From assembly GCA_965222485.1 (NCBI GenBank), contig CBDCUC010000040.1, forward strand, positions 744,001 to 808,000: a DNA stretch of 64,000 nt, written 5' to 3'. Positions within the stretch are counted from its first letter, which is position 1. The number at the start of each line of letters is the position of its first letter. Shown piece by piece: positions 25,799 through 33,719 of the stretch. A program made the position numbers and the translations under genes. Source of the stretch: CBDCUC01 sp965222485. Lineage in GTDB: Bacteria > Pseudomonadota > Alphaproteobacteria > Rhizobiales > Hyphomicrobiaceae. The notes below the pieces were generated by a model. The model searched no databases, was not told where the DNA came from, and saw only the letters and a program-made list of their open reading frames with translations.

Positions 25799-26938
25799 TC
25801 ACAGCCGGTGCATATGATTGTCGAATGCAAGCTCATCAAAGTTTGCGACATCCAACACCCCACCGTCGGCGGTTTCCCGCCGCAACAATCCATCACCCGA
25901 GCTGACCGCAAACTCGCGGCCGGACAGTGCCGCCACACCGCTACCGTCGTGCAGCTTCGAAATACGGCGCACGCTGCGGCCCTCTGTGTCTATATAGACG
26001 ATCTGGCCTGCGCGTGGCGCTGAAGCCGCAAGCCAACGACCGTCCTGGCTGACGCTGACAGACCCGATGTACCCCTTGAGCCGGATGCCAAGCGGTGTTT
26101 GTCCGGCAACCATTTGCGGTCCGCCATCTTGCGTACAAAAACCGATGAGTTCAGGCGCTTCCACGGCGCTTCCTTCCCATTGACCGCCGAACCAAACGTC
26201 TCCGGATGCTGTAACTGCAATGTGGCGCAGAGAAAGCTGGTCGGGGCCGGATGCCAGCCGGTGACGCACGATCAGGTCTCCGGTATGACTGTCGACAAAG
26301 CAAATAGACGGCTCCATGCTGGCAATGTTGAGCTTCGTGCGCCCGCTGTCGGGATGCGTTTCTATGCCACCATTGGCAATGGCCAGCGTTCGCCCATTGG
26401 GCATCAGTGCAACGTCATGCGGACCAACACCGTGGCTATCGAATTCGCCGATCCGCTGGTAAGAGCCGCTGGCATCGTAAACACCGATGACGCCGCGCGC
26501 ATGCTCATAGTCATTCTCCGTGGAAAAAAGCCGCCGCCCGTCACGCGAAAACACACCGTGACCGTAAAAATGCCGATCGGCAGGTGGTGTGATGAGTTTT
26601 GCCGGAGCAACAGTGCGCGGTTCAAAAGCAATCGCGAAACGCCCAGGCCGCCGCGCAAAAACAACCGCTTTTCCTGTGGGCCGATGCGACGTCACATCAT
26701 GCCCGCGCGCGGCGAGTGGAATGCTGCGCTCAACTTCGTGCTTCTGGTTGACGATGACAAGCGCGAACCCCCCCGCATCGATCCGGCATGCGGAGGCAAG
26801 AAGAACGTCGTCGGAGGCTGCTTGCGCAGAACTTGGCCCAAATGGCTCAAACGGTAGGCTGGCGCCGTTGGCCAACGAACCAACAAGCGTACAAGATCCC
26901 AACACGAATTTTCGGCGGTCAATCTCCATCGAGCTCAT
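25799..26938 (-). CDS. DUF1513 Tat-exported beta-propeller protein
   Basis: A 379-residue protein with a Tat-type signal (DRRKF at about 6-10, cleavage near AQAA) and repeated WD40-like blades with many Asp/Gly turns; the motif FYGHGVFS and GVGPHDVAL are typical of DUF1513. The family co-occurs with imelysin-type proteins and DUF1111 proteins in iron-regulated loci; its activity is unknown. It is the last gene of the leftward operon and overlaps the preceding imelysin-like gene by 20 bp. A second ATG three codons later is possible. Confidence 0.85.
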   Translation of the reverse strand: MSSMEIDRRKFVLGSCTLVGSLANGASLPFEPFGPSSAQAASDDVLLASACRIDAGGFALVIVNQKHEVERSIPLAARGHDVTSHRPTGKAVVFARRPGRFAIAFEPRTVAPAKLITPPADRHFYGHGVFSRDGRRLFSTENDYEHARGVIGVYDASGSYQRIGEFDSHGVGPHDVALMPNGRTLAIANGGIETHPDSGRTKLNIASMEPSICFVDSHTGDLIVRHRLASGPDQLSLRHIAVTASGDVWFGGQWEGSAVEAPELIGFCTQDGGPQMVAGQTPLGIRLKGYIGSVSVSQDGRWLAASAPRAGQIVYIDTEGRSVRRISKLHDGSGVAALSGREFAVSSGDGLLRRETADGGVLDVANFDELAFDNHMHRL

Positions 26939-28022
26939 TAAAACCGATAGTTAGTCCGGCAGAGGGCACAATGTGGCGGCCGACGAGTTGACGCATCCCG
27001 TTCGCGAAAAACTTGAGTTGCCGCAATTGACGCTTGTTGAGCTTGCCCGGTAAGTCTTCCTGCTTTGCGGGAATTTCTAAGTCACCGGACAAATTGATCA
27101 GGGCCCGGCAGGCTTGCACAAGCCATCCCTTGATCCAGGGCTGGTCAGCCGGTGCCCACTCCTCAAGTCTCAGCTTGCTTCTGAGCTGGCAAAGCGAACC
27201 AACCCCGGCCAGCAGATAACGCTTTGCCAGTCCCGCACGCTGGTAGGGAAGCCGCGAAAGTTTTCCGTCGGCAAATGCCGCAGCCTGAAGCACCACGATC
27301 TCGCGGTCACGCACGATTTGGAATCCGGTGAGTAGTGATCTCACAATCTCGGATACAGCCTCGATTTGGTTCTTGTAGACTTCGTTGCTTGGCCCAGGCG
27401 ACAAGATCCGCCGGCGCCAACCGTCTGTCCCTGACCAATCGGCGACAACCTCCTTTGCTATCGACGTCAAATTCGCGGCAATGGCGCCTGACAAGGAACA
27501 AGCGAATGCAGCATCTTCCTCGCCTGCCTGCGCCCCCGCCAAGACACCTGTCGTCCTGAACAGCACTTGCAAGGCAGTCAGTCCCTGCACCGCGACGCTT
27601 TGATTTGCCAGCGCCCCTTCCTGAGAGAGTGCCGGGTCTTTGGCTGCTAGCAGACGGCGTATTTGCCGCCGCACGATCCCGCGTGGGTCCGGCCAGAATG
27701 AAATGCGCTGGGCACGGTTGTCTTTGACCAGCGGGCCAAATCGCAAGAATTCGACCGCCGCCCATGCTTCCACTGCATTGCCAAAGTGCATGCGGACATC
27801 TGATTGGTTTGAAGCCGACGGAGAATTGCAATGCGCGTTCACTGCCGTTTCGAGTTCGGCCATTGCCGATTGCAGCGCGCCAAGACGCGGGATGATGTGG
27901 TCATCAACCGCTGTCTTGACCCTTTCCGCTATCGTCTCGTCTGACGGAGCGGCGTGAGAGACGCCGCTTTCGGCCCCAAGCGCCAGCATAACCGTCAACA
28001 GCACGCCGATGATGCGTATCAA
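26919..28022 (-). CDS. divergent imelysin-like periplasmic protein
   Basis: A roughly 367-residue imelysin-family protein with two repeated helical bundles. The signal peptide IIGVLLTVMLALGAESGVS... is complete only if translation begins at the TTG at 28022; the frame stays open to 28232, where it overlaps bfr and is not credible. The imelysin GxHxxE signature of metal-binding members is degenerate: the matching position reads GLTALQVLF, lacking His and Glu. It lies between bfr and the DUF1513 gene. Predicted to act in the periplasm in iron handling. Confidence 0.75.
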   Translation of the reverse strand: MIRIIGVLLTVMLALGAESGVSHAAPSDETIAERVKTAVDDHIIPRLGALQSAMAELETAVNAHCNSPSASNQSDVRMHFGNAVEAWAAVEFLRFGPLVKDNRAQRISFWPDPRGIVRRQIRRLLAAKDPALSQEGALANQSVAVQGLTALQVLFRTTGVLAGAQAGEEDAAFACSLSGAIAANLTSIAKEVVADWSGTDGWRRRILSPGPSNEVYKNQIEAVSEIVRSLLTGFQIVRDREIVVLQAAAFADGKLSRLPYQRAGLAKRYLLAGVGSLCQLRSKLRLEEWAPADQPWIKGWLVQACRALINLSGDLEIPAKQEDLPGKLNKRQLRQLKFFANGMRQLVGRHIVPSAGLTIGFNELDGD

Positions 28023-28104
28023 CTCACCAAATCGAAGCAGGTGGCACGGATTAATGCAGCCGCGCCGCCCGCCTCGTCCATCGTAGCTCGTCGGATTGGC
28101 CGTG

Positions 28105-28587
28105 CTATTCGACACTGTCTGCCGACAGGGCATTGAGCTGGCCGTATCTCGCTGCGCCAATTTCGTCGAGAAGCTGCAATTGGGTCTCCAGGAAGTCGAT
28201 GTGCCCCTCCTCATCCTTGAGAAGCTCTTCAAACAATTCCATCGATACGTAGTCTTCCTTCTTGCGGCAAAGCGCGCGGCCCTTCATGTAGTGTTCCTTG
28301 GCGATAAATTCGCCTTTCAGATCACATTCCAGAACCTCTTTAACATTCTCGCCGATCATCAGTGGTGCGACGTGCTGCAGGTTCGGATGGCCTTCCAGAA
28401 AGATGATCCTTTCAATCAACTTATCCGCGTGCGCCATTTCTTCCAAGGATTCGGCCCGTTCCTTGTTCGCTAGTTTGCCGTAACCCCAGTCTTCCAGAAG
28501 TCGGTAATGCAGCCAGTACTGATTGACCGCGCCGAGCTCAAGTTTCAATGCCTCATTCAGCGCCTCGATGACGTCCTTGTCGCCCTT
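28105..28587 (-). CDS. bfr: bacterioferritin
   Basis: A 160-residue haem-containing iron storage ferritin. Ferroxidase ligands are present (Glu in KLELGAVNQY, Glu/His in EEMAHAD, Glu in KGEFIAKEH, Glu/His in DEEGHIDF), as is the haem-ligand Met of EEM. The frame extends to 28650, but a GGGAGGA site 8-14 bases before TTG 28587 gives the standard N-terminus (KGDKDVIEALNEAL). It follows bfd, its electron donor, with a 105-bp gap. Confidence 0.95.
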   Translation of the reverse strand, partial: KGDKDVIEALNEALKLELGAVNQYWLHYRLLEDWGYGKLANKERAESLEEMAHADKLIERIIFLEGHPNLQHVAPLMIGENVKEVLECDLKGEFIAKEHYMKGRALCRKKEDYVSMELFEELLKDEEGHIDFLETQLQLLDEIGAARYGQLNALSADSVE

Positions 28588-28692
28588 CAAATCAAAAATC
28601 CTCCCGTTCAACTCTGAAAATTTTTCACGCCAATGGAAGCTAGCACACAAATTGTGTTGCCGCTTTCACGGTTTGCTTCTCGTCAAAAAGAC

Positions 28693-29022
28693 TCAAACGG
28701 CAACGTCGAGCCGCTGATCCGTGTCATGCTCGGTAAATGGCGTTACCTCACGAGCAGGCGACCGCGGTACCATTCGCAAAAGCTTGCCGCGCGCGTTCGC
28801 ACTGGCATAGGGGCAGATCAGTCCGCGCCCCTCAAGGTCTGCCATGATATCGTAGATGGTCTCCACCGTCAGCGGCGCACACGAACAGCAGTTCATCTTG
28901 GCGCTCAGGTATCCAAAGACCACTCCAGGTGTGGGCAGGCGGGGTTGGGCCTCATTCATCAACGCGATCAGCGCGGCCTCGATGTCCCGGTCTGTAATTC
29001 GCGTGCACGAACAAACGATCAT
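28693..29022 (-). CDS. bfd: bacterioferritin-associated ferredoxin, C-terminally extended
   Basis: A [2Fe-2S] protein that reduces bacterioferritin to release stored iron. Cys4 and Cys6 (VCSC) plus Cys45 and Cys48 (NCCSC) match the Bfd arrangement. At 109 residues it is longer than the usual 60-75; the last 40 residues are basic and Pro-rich and not part of the known fold. Its ATG overlaps the stop of the upstream gene by 4 bp, so the two are translationally coupled. Confidence 0.88.
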   Translation of the reverse strand: MIVCSCTRITDRDIEAALIALMNEAQPRLPTPGVVFGYLSAKMNCCSCAPLTVETIYDIMADLEGRGLICPYASANARGKLLRMVPRSPAREVTPFTEHDTDQRLDVAV

Positions 29023-29540
29023 TGGACGTACCTCGACGCTGGCTCAAGATCCATCACTGGGACGCTCACGATCGCATTGGGCGAGAGCACCTGGTCAACG
29101 CCGCGAAGCGTGAGTGCGAAACTTTCCGACTGCGTTACCACATCTTCGATAAGCGAACTTTCGATAAGTGCAAACGCACATGCACGAATAGCAGGACAGG
29201 TCTTGTGTTGGCAGGCAGCAATCATCGACACTGCCAAACACTCGTCCCGTCCAAAGCCTTGGCATTCGCAGCCCAAAACTTCAATTTCTCTTCGGCTCGC
29301 CGCACTGACGGACTTTACCCAGTTGGACAATTCGCACGTCACTGTACGTGCCCGATGCGCGCCGAGCGTGTCGGCATAAAGATGCCAAGCCCTTTCCCAC
29401 ATGGTGACATCTCCAGTTTTGAATCCGGAAAGCCAGTAGCGGAAACCCAGGCCGACAAGCTTGACAGGCTGAATTGATTGTTTCGTGAAGGCATGAGCGC
29501 AGGCAGGAAATGGCCCGCGCATTCGATTGCTGGCCGTCAT
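29019..29540 (-). CDS. unknown Cys-rich protein co-translated with bfd
   Basis: A 173-residue protein I do not recognise. It has no clear signal peptide or membrane helix. A central stretch (about 88-120) holds six Cys: GCECQGFGRDEC, then ACQHKTCPAIRAC. The spacing hints at a metal or Fe-S site. It is the first gene of the leftward bfd-bfr-imelysin-DUF1513 operon and overlaps bfd by 4 bp, so an iron-related role is likely by context only. Start is ATG at 29540. Confidence 0.7.
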   Translation of the reverse strand: MTASNRMRGPFPACAHAFTKQSIQPVKLVGLGFRYWLSGFKTGDVTMWERAWHLYADTLGAHRARTVTCELSNWVKSVSAASRREIEVLGCECQGFGRDECLAVSMIAACQHKTCPAIRACAFALIESSLIEDVVTQSESFALTLRGVDQVLSPNAIVSVPVMDLEPASRYVQ

Positions 29541-29675
29541 GATAGCTCCAATCGCCGGGGTTCAAGGCCCCGCAAAGGACGACTTAAAAACTGACAAATT
29601 CTATTTGCCACCGACATCAAAGATCGCAGTGGCCAGTCTTGTCAAGTAAGTGATTTCCGTAGGATTTTTTAAAAA

Positions 29676-29691
29676 CATTCTAATTCTAAAC
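29676..29691 (-). promoter_or_regulatory. iron-box-like repeat upstream of the bfd-bfr operon
   Basis: On the minus strand a TTTAGAA followed directly by TTAGAA, i.e. two TTAGAA half-sites in tandem, 140 bp before the first gene of the operon. TTAGAA/TTCTAA half-sites are the core of the ICE elements bound by Irr in rhizobia. The arrangement here is direct rather than inverted, so binding is not certain. Confidence 0.4.
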
Positions 29692-29763
29692 TACGCGCGG
29701 CGGTACGCGCTCGAGACCCTGTATCCGCGCGAACGACGCAGGGGCACAGGTCCCGCCATTGCA

Positions 29764-30276
29764 TCAGCTGCAGTGTGATGATGAACGTTTTGTCGCAGTC
29801 CGGGTCGTAAGGTTGGCGCGCGAACGCCCACTTTTTTTGACCGGTTTTGCTGCCTTGGATTTCTTTGCGGATTTGCGCGGTCGCTGAGCAGCAGCCAAAT
29901 CGGCAAGTGTTTGTGCGTCCAGAACGGCAATAAATGCATTGAAAGCTTCGTCCACGAGCGGTGCAAGGCCCTTGTCGCGCCGTGCGCTACTCTTTGCCGG
30001 TCCCCCCATGCCGCCGGCCCTGACGGCTTCTATCTCTCGAACGACCTGTCCAATGCGGATATCTTTCGCTGGCAATGCCAGACACACGCCGCCGTAGCGG
30101 CCTCGCGTTGCACGAAGGAAGCCGGCTCGCGACAGCAGGTGTACGATCTTGAAGGTATTTTGCTCGGTGATGTCGAGCCGTTTTGACAGCTCAGCGACCT
30201 TAACCAGCTCACCGTCTTGCGCGGCACAGTAGACGAGTATGCGGATGGCATAGTCTGTTGATTTGCTGAGTCTCAT
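29764..30276 (-). CDS. Rrf2-family regulator without Fe-S cysteines (RirA-like N-terminus)
   Basis: A 170-residue winged-helix regulator. The first 80 residues match Rrf2/RirA closely (MRLSKSTDYAIRILVYCAA; FLRATRGRYGGVCLALP in two parts). RirA, NsrR and IscR carry three Cys near residues 90-105 to bind a cluster; here that stretch (AGGMGGPAKSSARRDKG) has none. The C-terminal 40 residues are Lys/Arg/Ser-rich, like a histone-type DNA-binding tail. It sits between the two arms of the iron locus and probably controls them, but its signal cannot be an Fe-S cluster bound the usual way. Confidence 0.85.
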   Translation of the reverse strand: MRLSKSTDYAIRILVYCAAQDGELVKVAELSKRLDITEQNTFKIVHLLSRAGFLRATRGRYGGVCLALPAKDIRIGQVVREIEAVRAGGMGGPAKSSARRDKGLAPLVDEAFNAFIAVLDAQTLADLAAAQRPRKSAKKSKAAKPVKKSGRSRANLTTRTATKRSSSHCS

Positions 30277-30333
30277 TGACGCTCCTGCCCAAGGTTTCGC
30301 TTGCGGCTGATAAATGCTCGTTTGGCGCTTGCC

Positions 30334-30348
30334 TAAGAACTATTCTAA
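30334..30348. promoter_or_regulatory. ICE-like inverted repeat upstream of imelysin
   Basis: TAAGAA - CTA - TTCTAA: one mismatch from a perfect inverted repeat with 3-nt spacing, as in Irr-binding ICE motifs. It lies between the divergent Rrf2 gene (58 bp away) and the imelysin gene (205 bp away). Confidence 0.45.
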
Positions 30349-30552
30349 TCAAACACGGATGCCTGACAACCACAATCAATTCTGGTTACTCTTCAATGCC
30401 CATTTATTATGTTGACAAATATTGTCAGAAAGTATCAATGGTGCCTGCGGAGGGTCGTAAATTGCGATTAGTCGTGCCGCGCTACGTCCGTTAGCGCAAT
30501 AGTCAGCAATGCCAACACAGGGCCTTGAACCCTGATGGATGGAGCAAAAGAA

Positions 30553-31860
30553 ATGAGCAAAGTTACCCAATTAAGTGTGATCACCACGTCCGCACTCGTC
30601 GCGTCATTCCTACTCGGTTTGCCGGATGCAGCGCACAACCGTGCGATGGCGGCCGCACCTGCGGTAAACGATATCCTCAAGACATATGCGGACATAGCTG
30701 AGGCTGGATATCAGGACTCTGTGACAGCTGCGAAAGCGCTCAAATCCTCAGTCGATATGTTGGTCAATGAGCCCTCGGAAACAAATCTGATGGCGGCGCG
30801 TGCCGCTTGGCGCAAGGCGCGCATTCCCTACATGCAGACGGAAGTCTTTCGGTTCGGCAACAAAATCGTCGACGACTGGGAAGGCAAGGTCAATGCCTGG
30901 CCGCTCGATGAAGGGCTGATTGATTATGTTGACACCACCTCGTACGGTGCCGACCCGGAGGCAAACGCTTACTATGCCGTAAATGTAATAGCCAATACGA
31001 GCCTGAAGGCTGGTGGTAAGACGATCGAAGCCAGCACCATCAACAAGGCGCTCCTCAGTGATACGCTGCACGAAGTGGGCGGGGTCGAAGCCAACGTGGC
31101 GACTGGCTACCATGCAGTCGAGTTTCTGTTGTGGGGTCAGGATCTGAATGGCACCGGGCCGGGCGCCGGCGCGCGTGAGGCCAGCGACTTCGACACCAAG
31201 AATTGCACGAACGGTAACTGTGATCGTCGTGCGCAGTACCTAACCGTCGTAACGGATCTCCTGATTGACGATCTGGATTGGATGGCCGCGCAGTGGTCGA
31301 AGGACGGTGCGGCACGCAAGGCCGTCACCAGCGACGAAAAGGCTGGCCTGACGACCATACTCACCGGCATGGGAAGTCTGTCCTACGGTGAAATGGCAGG
31401 AGAGCGCATCAAACTCGGGTTGATGTTGCATGATCCGGAAGAAGAGCATGATTGCTTTTCCGACAACACGCACAACTCGCATTATTTCAATGTTGTTGGC
31501 ATTCGCAATGTCTACACCGGGTCGTACACGCGCCCAGACGGCTCAAAAGTATTCGGTCCCAGTATTTCAGATCTCGTCAAGGAAAAGTCTGCTGACATAG
31601 ACAGCGGGCTGCGTAAAGCAATCGATGAAACGATCTCCCGATTGCAGATGATGGTTGACCGCGCCGAAAACAAAGAACGCTACGATCAAATGCTTGCTCT
31701 GGGCAATTCAGAAGGAAACGCCGTCATACAGGCTGTTTCTGACGGGCTCGTCGCGCAGACGAAGCAGATTGAAAAAGCTGTCGCGGCTCTTGGGCTATCC
31801 GCCATTCAATTTGAAGGCTCGGATAGCCTTGATGCCCCCGAAAAAGTGGGTGCACCATGA
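30553..31860 (+). CDS. imelysin family periplasmic metal-binding protein
   Basis: A 435-residue exported imelysin (IrpA/ICMP type). It has a signal sequence (cleaved near MAAA, about residue 33) and the family GxHxxE motif as GYHAVEFLLWGQ, with NAWPLDEGLIDYVD upstream, a typical neighbour. Imelysin proteins such as cyanobacterial IrpA are iron-regulated and needed for growth under iron limitation. Start ATG 30553 follows GGAGC. It heads the rightward arm, followed by a cobalamin riboswitch, a porin-like gene and a DUF1111 gene. Confidence 0.9.
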   Translation: MSKVTQLSVITTSALVASFLLGLPDAAHNRAMAAAPAVNDILKTYADIAEAGYQDSVTAAKALKSSVDMLVNEPSETNLMAARAAWRKARIPYMQTEVFRFGNKIVDDWEGKVNAWPLDEGLIDYVDTTSYGADPEANAYYAVNVIANTSLKAGGKTIEASTINKALLSDTLHEVGGVEANVATGYHAVEFLLWGQDLNGTGPGAGAREASDFDTKNCTNGNCDRRAQYLTVVTDLLIDDLDWMAAQWSKDGAARKAVTSDEKAGLTTILTGMGSLSYGEMAGERIKLGLMLHDPEEEHDCFSDNTHNSHYFNVVGIRNVYTGSYTRPDGSKVFGPSISDLVKEKSADIDSGLRKAIDETISRLQMMVDRAENKERYDQMLALGNSEGNAVIQAVSDGLVAQTKQIEKAVAALGLSAIQFEGSDSLDAPEKVGAP

Positions 31861-31992
31861 CGGGAGTTATTTGCAATTGCGCCAGCGCAACAGGCCGCCT
31901 TGTGTCCAAGTCCGCATCATTGCGATGTGGGCAGAAGCGAACGTTATGTTTCGTATTGACCCCCATGCCTGCAAACCCATACGTTAGCCAAA

Positions 31993-32166
31993 GACGGTGC
32001 ACCTTCGGGTGCAAGAGGGAATCCGGTGCGGGCTCAAGCCTAATGCCGGAGCTGCCCCCGCAACTGTAAGCGGCCAGGACCAGGGCCGATATCCACTGGC
32101 GATCGTTTGATCGCTGGGAAGGGGCCTGGGAACGATACCGAGCCGCAAGCCAGGAGACCTGCCGTC
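31993..32166 (+). ncRNA. cobalamin (B12) riboswitch
   Basis: The B12 aptamer is clearly readable: GGTGC at the P3 region, AGAGGGAA, a paired arm, then the highly conserved GCTGCCCCCGCAACTGTAAG, and the closing B12 box GCCAGGAGACCTGCC at about 32149-32163. Cobalamin riboswitches usually turn genes off when adenosyl- or other cobalamin is abundant. It precedes the porin-like gene by about 150 nt on the same strand, so that gene and probably the DUF1111 gene are its targets. Confidence 0.97.
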
Positions 32167-32255
32167 TAAAATTGCATCGACGGACGCAGTTCGACCGGGG
32201 TGTGTCGAGCGCGAGTTATATGGACTGATTTCGTCTTGTGACGGAAGTGCGTTCA

Positions 32256-32302
32256 GATTCCGTGGGTGCGTTGATCGCTGTCTTTGCGATCACAACGGAA
32301 TC
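32256..32302 (+). promoter_or_regulatory. predicted expression-platform hairpin of the riboswitch
   Basis: A nested hairpin: outer arms GATTCCGT (32256-32263) and ACGGAATC (32295-32302), inner arms GATCGC and GCGATC around a 7-nt loop. It ends 10 nt before the porin ATG and has no T tract, so it more likely hides the ribosome site than terminates transcription. Confidence 0.5.
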
Positions 32303-32312
32303 GAGTGCTCAA

Positions 32313-33629
32313 ATGCCCTATCTCAACAAGTCGACTTTACAACACATTCTAACAATCGTGCTTACTCAAGCCTGCTTTGCAAGTGTTGCAATAGCGGCTG
32401 ATCTCGGCGGTGACTGTTGCGCAGACCTAGAAGAACGCATTGTCGAATTGGAAGCGACAACAGCACGCAAAGGCAATCGGAAAATTTCGGTGACCGTCTC
32501 TGGCCATGTCAACGAATCCCTATTGTTTTGGGACGATGGCGAAGAGGACAACGTCTATGTCGTCAACGATCAAAACGATCAGTCCAATTTTGCATTCGAA
32601 GGCGATGCCGGCATCGGTTCTGATCTCAGGGCCGGATACGTCCTCCGCATCCGGTTGCAAAATTCGCTGTCGGGAGAAGTATCACAGGATGACGATGACA
32701 CAGACCTTAACGACTTCCTGCTCTGGGAGTCACACGTCTTTCTTGAAAGCAGGACCAAGGGCCGCGTGACCTTAGGCCTCGCCCCGCGCGAGAGCGATGG
32801 TGCCCCCGAAACCGATCTGTCGGAGACGGGAAACGCCGCCTATGCGGGAGTACAGGACATTGGAGGAGGCTTCGCGCTGCGCCGCTCGGGCGATGGTGTC
32901 TTAAGCAGCGTCAGCTGGGGCGATCTATACAGCCATTTTAACGGCGATACCGCTAATCTCATCCGCTACGACACACCTGAACTTGCCGGTTTCGTGTTCT
33001 CTGCAAGCTATGGTGAAGACGACATTTGGGATGTGGGTGCGACGTTCGAAGGCAAACTTGAACAATTCGCTCTTTCTGCTGCTATTGCCTACACACAGAG
33101 CACCGATGAGAACGGGCAATTTGGTGACGGCGACGACGATCACTCCACGATCGTCGGGTCGATCGCAATTCTGCATGAGCCAACGGGCTTGAACGCACTC
33201 GTATCAGCTGCGCAGAGAAGCTTCGACGAGACATTGGAGGACGCCGACGGCGTTTTCCGTACCCCTAAGGACCAAAAATTCATCTACGCAAAGGCTGGCT
33301 GGCTTGCAAATTTTAATAGCCTGGGTCCGACCGGATTGTATGGCGAGTACGGTTTGTTCGAAGACTTTCTGACGGCCGGTGCCGATACTGCAGCCGTTCT
33401 TTCAATCGACGGCAGCGGCGGTCTCGCCACACGAATTGTCGGCAACGAGGCACGCGTTTGGGGCTTCGGATTTGTTCAGCACATAGAAGCCGCATCGATG
33501 CAGATCTATCTTGGCTATCGTCATCACGAAGCAGAATTCGATCTGGTTGACGCCGCGGGCAACTCGGTCGCGCAGGCTCGACTTGACGACTTTGATACGG
33601 TCATTTTGGGTTCGGATATCTCGTTCTAG
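32313..33629 (+). CDS. outer-membrane porin-like protein under riboswitch control
   Basis: A 438-residue exported protein: signal peptide (cleavage after AIAA, about 29), a short coiled-coil-like stretch (LEERIVELEATTARK), then alternating amphipathic strands rich in Gly, Asp and aromatics, ending in Phe as outer-membrane barrels do. It resembles general alphaproteobacterial porins more than TonB-dependent receptors: it lacks a plug domain and TonB box. The ATG at 32313 is chosen; the frame also opens at GTG 32238. Transport of cobalamin, cobinamide or a metal chelate is a guess from the riboswitch. Confidence 0.78.
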   Translation: MPYLNKSTLQHILTIVLTQACFASVAIAADLGGDCCADLEERIVELEATTARKGNRKISVTVSGHVNESLLFWDDGEEDNVYVVNDQNDQSNFAFEGDAGIGSDLRAGYVLRIRLQNSLSGEVSQDDDDTDLNDFLLWESHVFLESRTKGRVTLGLAPRESDGAPETDLSETGNAAYAGVQDIGGGFALRRSGDGVLSSVSWGDLYSHFNGDTANLIRYDTPELAGFVFSASYGEDDIWDVGATFEGKLEQFALSAAIAYTQSTDENGQFGDGDDDHSTIVGSIAILHEPTGLNALVSAAQRSFDETLEDADGVFRTPKDQKFIYAKAGWLANFNSLGPTGLYGEYGLFEDFLTAGADTAAVLSIDGSGGLATRIVGNEARVWGFGFVQHIEAASMQIYLGYRHHEAEFDLVDAAGNSVAQARLDDFDTVILGSDISF

Positions 33630-33662
33630 CGATCTATTCGACTTGACTTGAGCCCAGGTCAT

Positions 33663-33694
33663 AGGGCCTGCCGCAATAAAACTGCGGCGGGCCT
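33663..33694 (+). terminator. hairpin between the porin-like and DUF1111 genes
   Basis: AGGGCCTGCCGCA pairs with TGCGGCGGGCCT across an AATAAAAC-type loop, with one bulge. Only two T follow. It probably sets the ratio of porin to DUF1111 mRNA by partial termination or processing. Confidence 0.5.
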
Positions 33695-33719
33695 TCAGGC
33701 TAGTTGGGGAAGAGCAGGA

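Noticed and set aside
28023..28232. N-terminal extension of the imelysin-like protein
   Set aside because: It overlaps bfr and puts 70 residues before the signal peptide.
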